DNA of 64,000 nucleotides, taken from Salvelinus alpinus. Its lineage: Eukaryota; Chordata; Actinopteri; Salmoniformes; Salmonidae. The DNA lies in assembly GCF_045679555.1 (NCBI RefSeq), contig NC_092091.1:85740962-85804961 (forward strand), in the 5' to 3' direction. Below are positions 1-9,968 of the stretch, one piece after another. The notes under the pieces were generated by a model, which was not told where the DNA came from, did no database searches, and saw only the letters and a program-made list of their open reading frames with translations. The stretch's first letter is position 1, and each line of letters opens with the position of its first letter. Position numbers and translations under genes: made by a program.

Positions 1-426
1 TGATTAGAATTTACACCACAACATTCAATCAGTTTTGTTGATGACACTGTCAAGGACTAAACACAAATATGTTGGATAAAAGATTGTAGTTTGCTATGTT
101 TGATACTGTAAGAGGTAGAAATGGGTTCTTAGTCACTCAGGATCGGGTTGGGAATAATGCAGGCAGGAGACAGGAATAAGTTCACTTCACTTTATAGAAA
201 ATAAACAGCTGGACATCCATCAGGCAGCTTCACTTCAGTACCATCTGAACTACAATGATCTGCCCATGAACATCTCCCATAAACCAATATGACAAACACA
301 AATATAATGTTTAAATACATCTGACATCTCTCCCTCTATTTAAATGAAATAAAAACACATAAAACATGATACATGGTAATATTATATAATGTACAAATAA
401 ATCTCTCAATATGACCAGTCTCTTAC
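1..426. other. intron/downstream flank of SRCR exon, nothing recognised
   Basis: AT-rich unique-looking sequence lies downstream (in minus-strand sense) of the SRCR exon. It begins with the splice donor of that exon at 425-426. I see no second SRCR exon and no clear repeat here. Confidence 0.4.
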
Positions 427-738
427 CTGAACAGGTCACATGATGATAATATCCACCATCACAGACACCAGATATTCCTGCTGAGTAGCCACACTGTCCA
501 ATAGAAGACTCATGTCCACTGCAACTACTACTATATATTCTGACTCCTCTTCTTCCATCTTCAACCAGAACTCTAGATTCAGCTACAGGATTCCCACAGT
601 TCAGCTCTCTACACACAACCTTAATCTCTCTCATGCTCCACCCACCAGGACATAGACCCAACCACTCTTCTATCGCGAAGACTTCCACTGTCCCAGAACA
701 GGAAGTGGTTCCATTCACCAGTCTGACTGAGAGTTCAG
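427..738 (-). CDS. SRCR-domain exon of a scavenger-receptor-like gene (partial gene)
   Basis: The minus strand encodes one complete scavenger receptor cysteine-rich domain of about 104 residues. It opens with LSVRLVNGTTSCSGTVEV and ends at HHVTCSG. Eight cysteines are present, the pattern usual for group B SRCR domains (CD163, WC1, CD5/CD6 and DMBT1 relatives). The reading continues beyond both ends, but splice signals set the exon. An acceptor reading TTTACAG precedes base 738 and a donor reading CAG/GTAAGAG follows base 427. The exon is 312 bp with phase 1 at both ends, the usual symmetric SRCR exon. SRCR proteins are secreted or membrane receptors for microbial or endogenous ligands. Which family member this is cannot be told from one domain; further exons would lie left of the window. 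The exon shows no stop or frameshift. Confidence 0.85.
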
Positions 739-1009
739 CTGTAAACAGCAGAGAGGAAAACACAGTGGTGAGGACAGATGATGACAGTGATTCTGTTATT
801 CTAACAGCAGTAATGCTTTGTGGTTGACAAGTATTAGTAGTTCCATAAAACACTACTTGTTATTGGGTTTTAGAATGGTTTGTATGGACACATGAATTTC
901 TCCATGTGGGATAATAAAGTTGACAAATATTGAACTGCTATACTGCTATAATCACTGTAGATTTATACTCTACCTACCTGTTGGACGGACACGTTGAGCC
1001 TGGAGATCT
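739..1009. other. intron 5' of the SRCR exon
   Basis: This is sequence between the SRCR acceptor and the 36-bp minisatellite. It begins, read on the minus strand, with the acceptor and a T/C-rich tract (742-765). Nothing else is recognised. Confidence 0.4.
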
Positions 1010-2010
1010 GAGGAGAAAGAGAGAGACAGAGGAGAAAGGGAGAGACAGAGGAGAAAGGGAGGAGTCAGAGGAAGAGAGAGGCAGAGGAGAAAGGGAGGAG
1101 TCAGAGGACGAGAGAAACAGAGGAGAAAGGGAGGAGTCAGAGGAAGAGAGAGACAGAGGAGAAAGGGAGGAGTCAGAGGAAGAGAGAGGCAGAGGAGAAA
1201 GGGAGGAGTCAGAGGAAGAGAGAGACAGAGGAGAAAGGGAGGAGTCAGAGGAAGAGAGAAACAAAGGAGAAAGGGAGGAGTCAGAGGAAGAGAGAGACAA
1301 AGGAGAAAGGGAGGAGTCAGAGGAAGAGAGAGACAAAGGAGAAAGGGAGGAGTCAGAGGAAGAGAGAGACAGAGGAGAAAGGGAGGAGTCAGAGGAAGAG
1401 AGAGACAGAGGAGAAAGGGAGGAGTCAGAGGACGAGAGGAACAGAGGAGAAAGGGAGGAGTCAGAGGAAGAGAGAGACAGAGGAGAAAGGGAGGAGTCAG
1501 AGGAAGAGAGAGACAGAGGAGAAAGGGAGGAGTCAGAGGAAGAGAGAGGCAGAGGAGAAAGGGAGGAGTCAGAGGAAGAGAGAGACAGAGGAGAAAGGGA
1601 GGAGTCAGAGGAAGAGAGAAACAAAGGAGAAAGGGAGGAGTCAGAGGAAGAGAGAGACAAAGGAGAAAGGGAGGAGTCAGAGGAAGAGAGAGACAGAGGA
1701 GAAAGGGAGGAGTCAGAGGAAGAGAGAGACAGAGGAGAAAGGGAGGAGTCAGAGGAAGAGAGAGACAGAGGAGAAAGGGAGGAGTCAGAGGAAGAGAGAG
1801 ACAGAGGAGAAAGGGAGGAGTCAGATGAAGAGAGAGACAGAGGAGAAAGGGAGGAGTCAGAGGAAGAGAGAGGCAGAGGAGAAAGGGAGGAGTCAGAGGA
1901 AGAGAGAGAGACAGAGGAGAAAGAGAGACAGAGGAGAAAGGGAGGAGTCAGAGGAAGAGAGAGACAGAGGAGAAAGGGAGGAGTCAGAGGAAGAGAGAGA
2001 CAGAGGTTAA
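1010..2010. repeat. 36-bp purine-rich minisatellite (about 27 copies)
   Basis: The plus strand is almost pure purine. It repeats a 36-bp unit built of GGAGAAAGGGAGGAGTCAGA followed by GGAAGAGAGAGACAGA, with single-base variants (GAC/GAA, GGC/GAC, AAA/AGA). The period is a multiple of 3, so it leaves long open frames on both strands (RGEREESEEERD-type and SSSDSSLSPL-type). I regard these as by-products rather than genes. The homopurine/homopyrimidine character could allow triplex (H-DNA) formation. Confidence 0.9.
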
Positions 2011-2470
2011 ATCAACATGACCTTTCATGATGTGATGGGAAGACAGGTTTATCATGAGGTTTCACATGTGTTTGGTTACATAGTGTCCAATGTTCTTCTG
2101 TGTGATAAAACAGCAAACATTAAGAGTGTTTATTTATCAGACCCACATATATAATAAATATACTATAATATACTATATTCATATGCTTTTAGTACTCACA
2201 CATGAATCATATCCTGTTTGCAGGTCATGTGTTGTTTTGAGCCAGCAGTAAAAACACACTGACAGAACAGTTCCTTTTATGGCCACTAGGTGATAATCTG
2301 GTGTCACAGACGCAGGACTGAAGACTAAAGAGAAGCATTGCCCCAATTATCTCTCCTTTCTCCTAAAGTGTACACTTGTTCCCTTCACTGAAATGACTGG
2401 TAAACTAAATATGGTGGAAACGCCCACTTGATAACAGAAGGTAGAGTCCTCTGAGTGGAACGGTGGGAGA
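2011..2470. other. short unique-looking spacer
   Basis: No gene or recognised repeat was seen between the 36-bp minisatellite and the polypyrimidine tract. It is AT-rich, with TATA-like runs near 2150-2180. Confidence 0.3.
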
Positions 2471-2474
2471 CAAA

Positions 2475-2938
2475 CAGTACCTCCTCTCCCCTTCTCCTTT
2501 CCTCCCCCTCTCCACTCCCCTCCCCCTCTCTTCCCCCTCCTCTCCTCTCCTCCTCTCCCCCTTTCATCTTCTCCCCCTCCCCTCTCATCACCCCTCCTCT
2601 TCTCTCCCTCCCCCTGTCCCCTCCCCCTCTTCTCTACTCTCCTCTCCTCCCCCTCTCCTCTATTCTTCTCCCCCTCTTCTCTTCTACCCCAGTCCTCTTC
2701 TCTCCCTCTCCTCTTCTCCCCCTCTACTCCCCCCTCCCCTCTCCTCTTCTTCTCCTCTTCTCTCCCTCTCCTCTTCTCTTCTCTCCCTCTCCTCTTCTCT
2801 CCACTCCTCTTCTGACCTTCTCTTCTCCTCTTCTGACCCTCTCTTCTCCTCTTCTCCCCCTCTCCACTTTTTACAATCTCATTTTCTCACCCTATCTTCT
2901 GCCCCTCTCCTCTCCTCTTCTCTATTCTCCGTTTTACT
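2475..2938. repeat. polypyrimidine (CCTCTTCTCCCC)n tract, left
   Basis: This is a nearly uninterrupted C/T tract with irregular CTCCTCTTCTCCCCCTCT motifs. Open frames on both strands come only from composition. The same composition resumes at 3836-4425, so the LINE fragment between the two looks embedded in a single pyrimidine-rich block. Confidence 0.9.
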
Positions 2939-2940
2939 AG

Positions 2941-3835
2941 CGTTTAAGAGCAGTTGGAGGCCAAGGAAGGAGTGTTGTATGGCATTGAATCTCATTTGGA
3001 GGTTAGTTAACACAGTGTCCAAAGAAGAGCCAGAAGTATACAGAATGGTGTCGTCTGCGTAGAGGTGGATCAGGGAATCACCAGCAGCAAGAGCGACATC
3101 GTTGATATATACAGAGAAAAGAGTCGGCTCGAGAATTTAACCATGTGGAACCCCCATAGAGACTGCCAGAGGTCCGGACAACAGGCCCTCCGATTTGACA
3201 CACTGAACTCTGTCTGAGAAGTATTAGTGAACCAGGCGAGGCAGTCATTAGAGAAACCAAGGCTGTTGAGTCTGCCGATAAAAATACAGTGATTGACAGA
3301 GTCGAAAGCCTTGGCCAGGTCGATGAAGACGGCTGCACAGTACTGTATTGTATCGATGGCAGTTATGATATCATTTAGGACCTTGAGCGTGGCTGAGGTG
3401 TAACCCTGACCAGCTCGAAAACCGAACTGCACAGCGGGTACGGTGGGATGCGAAATGGTCAGTGATCTGTTTAATAACTTGGCTTTCGAAGACTTTAGAT
3501 AGGCAGGGCAGGATGGATATAGGTCTGTAACAGTTTGGGTCTAGAGTGTCACCCCCTTTGAAGAGGGGGATGACCGCGGCAGCCCTCCAATCTTTAGGGA
3601 TCTCGGACGAAACGAAAGAGAGGTTGAACAGGCTGGTAATAGGGGTTGCAACAATGGCGACGGATAATTAAAGAAAGAGAGGGTCCAGATTGACTAGCCC
3701 AGCTGATTTGTACGGGTCAAGGTTTTGCAGCTCTTTCAGAACATCTGCTATCTGGATTTGGGTGAAGGAGAAGCTGGGGAGGCTTGGGCAAGTAGCTGCG
3801 GGGGGTGCGGAGCTGTTGGCCGGGGTTGGGCTAGC
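2941..3835 (-). mobile_element. non-LTR retrotransposon fragment (reverse transcriptase region), decayed
   Basis: The minus strand carries LINE reverse-transcriptase segments in several frames. Read 5' to 3', these are a stretch like FTQIQIADVLKELQNLDPYK near 3760-3690, a CYRPISILPCLSKVFE-like block near 3540-3480, and FIDLAKAFDSVNH (motif A) near 3330-3290. The YADD catalytic box is at 3061-3050. Frameshifts separate the blocks and both ends are truncated, so it is a dead fragment. Its codons match the style of the LINE 3' ends at 9272-9968 and 62715-62966, which may be the same family. The endonuclease domain and 3' tail are absent. Confidence 0.85.
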
Positions 3836-4425
3836 TCCTCTTCTCTCTCTTCTCCTCTTCTCCCCCTCTCCTCTTCCCTTCTCCTCTCCTCCCCTCTTCT
3901 TCCCCCCTCTCCTCTCCTCCCCCGTTCTTCTCCACTTCTCCCTGTCTCGTCTCCCCCCTTCTCCCCCTCTCTTCTCCTCTTCTCCCCCTCTCTTCTCCTC
4001 TTTCCACTCTCTCCTCTTCACCTTCTACTCTCCTCTTCTCCCCCTCTCCTCTCACCTTCTCTTCTCCTCTTCTGACCCTTTCTTCTCTTCTTCTCCCCAT
4101 TCTACTCTTCTCGTCACCCCTCCCTTCTCCCCCTCTCTTCTCCCCTTCTCTCCCTCCCTCCTCTTCTCCCCTCTCCCCCCTCTTCTCCCCCTCTCCCCTT
4201 CTCCTCCACTCTTCTTCCCCCCTCTCCTCCTCTTCTTCCCCTCTCTTCTCCGCTTCTCCCCCCTTCCCCCCCTCTCTTCTCCTCCTCTCCTCTTCTGCCC
4301 CTTTCTTCACTTCTTCTCCCCATTCGACTCTTCTCTTCACCCCTCTCCTCTTCTCCCTCCCATCTCCCCCCTCACTTTTCCTCTTCTCCCCCTCTCTTCT
4401 CCCCTTCTCTCCCTCTACTTTCCGA
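3836..4425. repeat. polypyrimidine (CTCCTCTTCTCCCC)n tract, right
   Basis: This is the continuation, on the other side of the LINE fragment, of the C/T-only tract at 2475-2938. No coding feature is supported. Confidence 0.9.
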
Positions 4426-4430
4426 CCGTT

Positions 4431-4597
4431 CCATAGGTGCTTGTTCATTAATTGTTTATGTTTCACTGAACAAGCATGGGAAACAGTGTTTAAACCCTTT
4501 ACAATGAAGATCTGTGAAGTTATTTGGATTTTTACAAATGATCATTGAAAGACAGGGTCCTGAAAAAGGGACCTCTTTTTTTTGTTGCTGAATTTAC
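4431..4597. mobile_element. terminal remnant of a Tc1-like transposon
   Basis: The segment matches what I know as the terminal region of a common salmonid Tc1-like element. It includes CAATGAAGATCTGTGAAG, a run reading GACAGGGTCCTGAAAAAGGG, and a T-rich end before GTTGCTGAATTTA. No transposase is present. Only one terminus is left, apparently joined directly to the pyrimidine tract. Confidence 0.7.
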
Positions 4598-4917
4598 AAG
4601 CTTCAACGGCTGACTTCAAATATCCACATCAATGTGAAAGACACCAGAGCATAAAACAGCTGACTGGGAATGTAATTTTTTTTATATGTAAAAATATAAA
4701 AAGGCAGACATCAAAGGAATTACTTAGGCCTTCAATCGACAAGGACGCATAACGACAAACAGACTCAAGCAAAGAATGAAGAAAATTATGAAATACAAAA
4801 GGAAAATCTACACATTAAAGGAAAAATCCACCCGCAACCACTCATTGTTTTTAATTTACTGTGTAAAATAACACTAATGTGTGAGAACAATCATTTTTGT
4901 TAACAGATCTTTCCTTT
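4598..4917. other. spacer, nothing recognised
   Basis: AT-rich sequence with no supported feature. Confidence 0.3.
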
Positions 4918-5560
4918 CTGCGTTATAATAAGGTTGGTAGAAATATGGAAAATCGTTGAGGAAATCTGTTGCAGCTCAAATCGAGTACAAAATCCACAAT
5001 GTAATGATCTCACCTAAACAAACTGCACTATCAATTTAGGAGTCTCAAATCTCACCATATTCAACCTGCAGATCGATGTCTCACAGAGTGGAGTTTAAAT
5101 CACAACGCAGATATACTTTTGAGGAGATGGGAAACCATGACGATGCTACGTCATTGGCCCACGCGGTGCATTCTGGGCGGTTCTGGGACAGGGATCGCTC
5201 TCCTTCACGGAGTGAATGGGAGTTTACTGGGCGCTAGCTCAAAAACCTAACATTTACACGAATTTAGTCAACAAGAAGTACAACATTACTAATCTTTTCC
5301 GAGATGTGAGGTAATTAACTTGCTATCTGTAATATCGTATAGCTTTGGAATCGTGGCATTACATACTTTCGAAGAAAATAGGCACATTTCTCGACATAAA
5401 GTACACTGACTATGAGAAGGGATTGCGTGACGATTATCTTAACAACCGCGTGACGCAGCATGACAACTTGAACGTGATTGGTCAACAGTCTGCTGGGAAG
5501 GGCGTTATACATTGTACCATTAAATTGGATTCCTTTCTCCTTTCTATAATGTCTCTGGTG
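4918..5560. repeat. dispersed repeat copy A, main part (second copy at 36077-36790)
   Basis: The block starting AATAAGGTTGGTAGAAATAT and containing CACCTAAACAAACTGCACTA, CATATTCAACCTGCAGATCG and TAAAGTACACTGACT recurs, diverged, at 36077-36720. The homology picks up again at 6770-6875 (CGCAGATCTTTAGAAATT and CGTTGCCGACCCCCTGCTAT), matching 36713-36790. Copy A has therefore been split by about 1.2 kb of later insertions, including two SINEs. The family is not identified; it may be a non-autonomous transposon. Confidence 0.75.
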
Positions 5561-5569
5561 TAACAGTGT

Positions 5570-5868
5570 AACGGGGTCTCCCGGGTGGCGCAGTGGTCTA
5601 GGGCACTGCATCGCAGTGCTAGCTGCGCCACCAGAGTCTCTGGGTTCGCGCCCAGGCTGGGCTGGGTTCGCGCCCAGGCTCTGTCGCAGCCGGCCGCAAC
5701 CGGGAGATCCGTGGGGCGACGCACAATTGGCATAGCGTCGTCCGGGTTAGGGAGGGTTTGGCCGGTAGGGAGGGTTTGGCGGTAGGGATATCCTTGTCTC
5801 AGTATGTAAAAATGTAATAAAAATGTATGCACTCTACTGTAAGTCGCTCTGGATAAGATGTAAAAATG
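5570..5868 (+). mobile_element. tRNA-headed salmonid SINE
   Basis: The head has a pol III A box (TGGCGCAGTGG within GGGTGGCGCAGTGGTCTAGG) and a B box-like GGGTTCGCGCCC, which is duplicated here (5640-5679). The body contains CGCACAATTGGCATAGCGTC, and the tail ends GTAAGTCGCTCTGGATAAG followed by an A/T-rich end. This layout is typical of salmonid tRNA-derived SINEs. Small internal duplications (GTTCGCGCCCAGGCT twice, GGGAGGGTTTGGC twice) mark it as a private copy. It is not a functional tRNA gene. Confidence 0.85.
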
Positions 5869-6108
5869 TAGTATAACTTTACGGCGTCCCCTCGCCCCGA
5901 TAGGGGCGCGAACCAGGGACCCTCTGCACACATCAACAACTGTCACCCACGAAGCGTCGTTACCCATCGCTCCACAAAAGCCGCGGCCCTCGCAGAGCAA
6001 GGGGCAACACTACATCTAGGTTTCAGAGCAAGTGACGTAACTGATTGAAATGCTAGTAGCGCGTACCCGCTAACTAGCTAGCCATTTCACATCCGTTACA
6101 CACACCCC
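5869..6108 (-). mobile_element. second SINE, opposite orientation, tRNA-like head
   Basis: On the minus strand this runs from TGTAACGGATGTGAAATGGC to a B box-like GGTTCGCGCCCCTATCGG and ends near AAAGTTATACT. It abuts the plus-strand SINE tail with no spacer. I recognise it as a common salmonid SINE type, but I am not sure of its published name. Confidence 0.75.
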
Positions 6109-6163
6109 CCTTTCAACCTCCTCCTTTTTCCGCAGCAACCAGTGATCCGGGTCAACAGCATCA

Positions 6164-6206
6164 ATGTAACAGTATAACTTTACGGCGTCTTTCACATCCG
6201 TTACAC
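6164..6206 (-). mobile_element. internally deleted miniature of the same SINE
   Basis: GTAACAGTATAACTTTACGG is followed directly by TTTCACATCCGTTACA. These are the two ends of the neighbouring 5869-6108 SINE with the middle missing. Confidence 0.65.
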
Positions 6207-7367
6207 TGGCAAAGGCACCACGCAATGCATCCTGGACTAAAGAGGCAGACAAATAGGAGAAACGTATTAGACCCTCCGTTAAATAACCAATTTCCAAAGG
6301 CAGGAACATCACAGAAATATGATCAATGGCTCATTCAAGAGAAGACCTCCCGAGTTATATCGTCCATTATTGAAATCTGACGTGTATGAATAACGTTTTG
6401 GCGATCTAAAAGTCATATTCCTATTAACTTCCAGTGTAGTGAGAGACTTTATCACGGTGCTACGTCATACCGGACATATTTCTGCCTGCTTGAAGGCAAA
6501 TAACTCAGATACACATGAAAACATGAAATGACGCAGGGAATCGATAGAACATCACTCAGAAATGAACAAAAACAATACAATATTTAACCTTTACCTTAAC
6601 CTGCACCGCTGATTGGACAGCGCCTCCATACAGGAAGGCAATACATAGTGGGGCTCCGTGGCCTGTGGTTGAATGAACAACGTTTCTGTCCAGTAGCCAG
6701 CTACAAATATTCAGGTTGCGGGCAGTTAAACATTTTTTGGGCACAGTTGAGTAGCATAAAATACTTATATGGAAATAATTACAGTCACGCAGATCTTTAG
6801 AAATTGTAGGATCAATTGTAAATTTGCCCTAATGAAAAACGTTGCCGACCCCCTGCTATAATGTATATGAAGTCACCCTTGTGGAGCGGTTCGTATTGTG
6901 TACTATGACAGTGTCATTGTCTCATGTGCTTCCCAACAAAAGTGTTGCTCTGCATTCAGAGATGTTCCTTATGATGTCTGCACCCAGCTCATTTTGTATT
7001 TGCCTGTCTGCATTATTCACCAGCGAAAGGAAACGTTCTGTGAATACTGAAGCATTGCATCAACAAGGTGGCTCTGATAATATTGAAACATTGTATAAAT
7101 GAACGAGGTGTCTAGGAGAAACTGAAACATTTAGTATCAACAAGACAACTCTGAGAATATTCATATTGCAACATAGTAGTCAACACGAAGGCAGCACGGG
7201 CCAGTTTGTCTGTCTGATATTATTGTGTTGCCTACGCAGCATCTGGGTGCTCATTATATACTAAAAACAGCCCTACATCCACACTATAGATAAATAACTT
7301 AGCAATATTTAATGACCTTATGCAGCAATATTGATCTGTTCATCTTTTAATTCAGGAAGATGGACAA
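6207..7367. other. mostly unassigned sequence, contains end of dispersed repeat copy A (6770-6875)
   Basis: Apart from the 6770-6875 match to 36713-36790, no gene or known repeat was recognised. Open frames here are short and lack motifs. Confidence 0.35.
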
Positions 7368-7772
7368 GCAACACTGATGGAGTGAGAGGTGGAAATGCAT
7401 TATACCAGAGGTAGGTAGACTACAGGTAGGGATTAGGATGCAGACAGAGCAACACTGATGGAGTGAGAGGTGGAAATGCATTATACCAGAGGTAGGTAGA
7501 CTACAGGTAGGGATTAGGATGCAGACAGAGCAACACTGATGGAGTGAGAGGTGGAAATGCATTATACCAGAGGTAGGTAGACTACAGGTAGGGATTAGGA
7601 TGCAGACAGAGTAACACTGATGGAGTGAGAGGTGGAAATGCATTATACCAGAGGTAGGTAGACTACAGGTAGGGATTAGGATGCAGACAGAGCAACACTG
7701 ATGGAGTGAGAGGTGGAAATGCATTATACCAGAGGTAGGTAGACTACAGGTAGGGATTAGGATGCAGACAGA
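7368..7772. repeat. 81-bp minisatellite, 5 copies
   Basis: Five head-to-tail 81-bp units begin GCAACACTGATGGAGTGAGA and end GGATGCAGACAGA. One copy has GTAACACTG in place of GCAACACTG. Copies are otherwise nearly identical. Confidence 0.95.
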
Positions 7773-8145
7773 GGATGATGATGTAGACCTATAGGTAAGA
7801 AGTTAATGTTGGGCTCGCTACAGAAGGCTATATCAAACCACTGATACAGTACTGGACTACTAGTGGGTGTGGCGTACAGCAGGTCAGCCACCAGGGGGAG
7901 ACTCGTCGAGGCCTGGTGACAGACAGAGTATACATCACGAGCCGATTGCTCCATCTGCTGGACGTGCCAGGTCTCGACGGGCTCTCCGGCCAGGACTAAT
8001 TGTGGCTGACTGGGAGTTGGTGAGTAATCAGGGGCTGGTTGCTCACCAGCTGTGCAAGGCCCATAGAGCTGCCAGAAGGGCAGGGGGGGGAAATGGTTTT
8101 CCAAAAAAGTAAAAAAAAACATTTTTGTATTTTTCAGGATCACGC
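7773..8145. other. possible interspersed repeat, family not identified
   Basis: The stretch 7860-8080 (CCACCAGGGGGAGACTCGTC and CATCTGCTGGACGTGCCAGG) has the feel of a known salmonid interspersed repeat, but I cannot name it. No gene is supported. Confidence 0.3.
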
Positions 8146-8340
8146 CTACTTCCCTCAGCTATGCTCTGTCCCCTTCCCTCCTCTCTCTCCTCTGCCCTCC
8201 CCACCCCCTACTTCCCTCAGCTATGCTCTGTCCCCTCCCCTCCTCTCTCTCCTCTGCCCTCCCCACCCCCTACTTCCCTCAGCTATGCTCTGTCCCCTCC
8301 CCTCCTCTCTCTCTCCTCTGCCCTCACCACCCCCTCCTTT
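8146..8340. repeat. 62-bp C/T-rich minisatellite, 3 copies
   Basis: CTTCCCTCAGCTATGCTCTG starts repeat units at 8149, 8211 and 8273, a strict 62-bp period. Pyrimidine-rich filler follows each start. Confidence 0.9.
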
Positions 8341-8366
8341 CACTCTCTCGTTCTCTTTCTCTTCCT

Positions 8367-9271
8367 GACATGTAGCATCAGGCCTGTTGAGCTTGACTCA
8401 GGTCACAGACCTCTGGCATCGACACCCCCCCCCCCCCCTTCTCCTGCTCTAACATTAGACCAATATTAAATATTAAATATACTCTCACTCATTTACATAG
8501 GGACAGATACAATCAATCATTGACACACTGAATATACAACAGTCAGATGCATGACACCATCACAACTTAACTGACATTAGTGCCTGTCCCCAGATGGACA
8601 GTTAGGCTACAGTAAAGTACATTTACAGGTGATCACATCATTGTCCTGCTTTGAGACACATTTTTACTGTCTGCTTCCAGTTGCATGTTATTTTACTAGC
8701 CCTGCAAATTATGATATATCTTACAATATCAAAAAATATCTCAGTAACTGTCACAAGTGTATATCAATATAACAGCCTCCTACCTGTGCTCCACAACAGG
8801 GTCATCAGTACCACTGCAGGTATCATATCTGTCTCTAACTGGGGCTCCACTAAGCGAAACAAGTCTACTGTCATGAAGAGAGGACTGAAGAGTGAGACAT
8901 TCTGCTCGGCTATATGACTTCTATCTCATTACTTCCTGACTTCTATGATGACAAACTTTTAATCAGATAAGATCAGTTAAACCCACCTACCTACAGGAAA
9001 CACTGACATTAGAAAAACTCCACAGGAAACTGCTGACAGAGCAGCAACGTTACACATAGTGTGTCCTATAATAGCACCTCTAACTTTCTACTGCTTGAGT
9101 TCATCTCTTATAGAATATTGGCTTAATGTTCCAGCACCTCAATATAAACAGTACCAGCACCCAAAATGAGTACTGATGAGGTCTCATGTTAGAGCAGGAG
9201 AAGGGGGGATGTGGTGTAGAAGCTAGAGGTCTGTTACCCAAGTCAACTTAACAGGCCTGATGCTATATGTC
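8367..9271. repeat. inverted repeat, about 90-bp arms (8367-8458 and 9181-9271)
   Basis: The left arm begins GACATGTAGCATCAGGCCTG and the reverse complement of the right arm begins GACATATAGCATCAGGCCTG. Similarity continues through CAGACCTCT, a C-run and CTTCTCCTGCTCTAACAT. The arms enclose about 720 bp with no transposase. This could be a non-autonomous DNA transposon with long terminal inverted repeats or a fold-back duplication. I could not define a target duplication. Confidence 0.75.
8784..8826 (-). CDS. candidate signal-peptide exon of the SRCR gene
   Basis: On the minus strand an ATG at 8826-8824 opens 14 codons reading MIPAVVLMTLLWST. One more base and a donor CAG/GTAGGAGG follow at 8784/8783. 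The peptide has the hydrophobic core expected of a secretory signal. The exon ends in phase 1, exactly the phase in which the SRCR exon at 427-738 begins, and the joined codon would be Ala. A signal exon followed by phase-1 SRCR exons is the usual gene plan of SRCR receptors. The implied intron of about 8 kb is full of repeats. Against it: the exon is short, the 5' UTR is unproven, and it lies between inverted-repeat arms. Confidence 0.5.
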
Positions 9272-9968
9272 GGCTGGCCCTCGCTACATGTTCGCCGTCA
9301 GACCCCCTTGCTCCAGGTCATCTACAAGGCTATGCTAGGTAAAGTGCCGCCTTATCTCAGTTCACTGGTCACGATGGCTACACCCACCCGTAGCACGCGC
9401 TCTAGCAGGTGTATCTCACTGATCATCTCTAAAGCCAAAACCTCATTTGGACGCCTTTCCTTCCAGTTCTCTGCTGCCTGCGACTGGAACGAATTGCAAA
9501 AATCTCTGAAGTTGGAGACTTTTATCTCCCTCAACAACTTTAAAAATCTGCTATCCGAGCAGCTAACCGATCGCTGCAGCTGTACATAGTCCATCTGTAA
9601 ACTACCCACCCAATTTACCTACCTCACCCCCCCCATACTGCTTTTATTTCCTTTTCTGCTTTTTTTGCACACCAGTATCTCTACTTGCACATGATCATCT
9701 GATGATTTACCACTCCAGTGTTAATCTGCTAAATTGTAATTATCTGATTTATTGCCTACCTCCTCATGCCTTTTGCACACATTGTATATAGATTCTCTTT
9801 TTTTCTACCATGTTATTGACTTGTTTATTGTTTACTCCATGTGTAACTCTGTGTTGTTGTCTGTTCACACTGCTATGCTTTATCTTGGCCAGGTCGCAGT
9901 TGTAAATGAGAACTTGTTCTCAACCTGGTTAAATAAAGGTAATAAAGGTGAAATAAATAATAAATAAA
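9272..9968 (+). mobile_element. LINE 3' end (C-terminus of ORF2 plus 3' UTR)
   Basis: The encoded peptide has LQVIYKAMLGKVPPYLSSL, then RLSFQFSAACDWNELQKSLK, and ends TDRCSCT with a stop near 9589. This is the conserved C-terminal tail of a fish non-LTR retrotransposon. The 3' UTR ends TAAATAAAGGTGAAATAAAT-like. A related C-terminal piece lies at 62715-62966 on the other strand. The copy is 5'-truncated and starts right at the inverted-repeat arm. Confidence 0.8.

Noticed and set aside
930-2030. 366-codon plus frame (RGEREESEEERD repeats) and its minus counterpart as genes
   Set aside because: A 36-bp repeat period keeps frames open on both strands; low-complexity peptide, no splice or promoter evidence.
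2455-3062. Proline/serine/leucine-rich frames over the polypyrimidine tract
   Set aside because: Compositional frames only.
5570-6108. tRNA genes
   Set aside because: The A and B boxes belong to SINE heads; cloverleaf parts are degenerate or interrupted and the body and tail are SINE.
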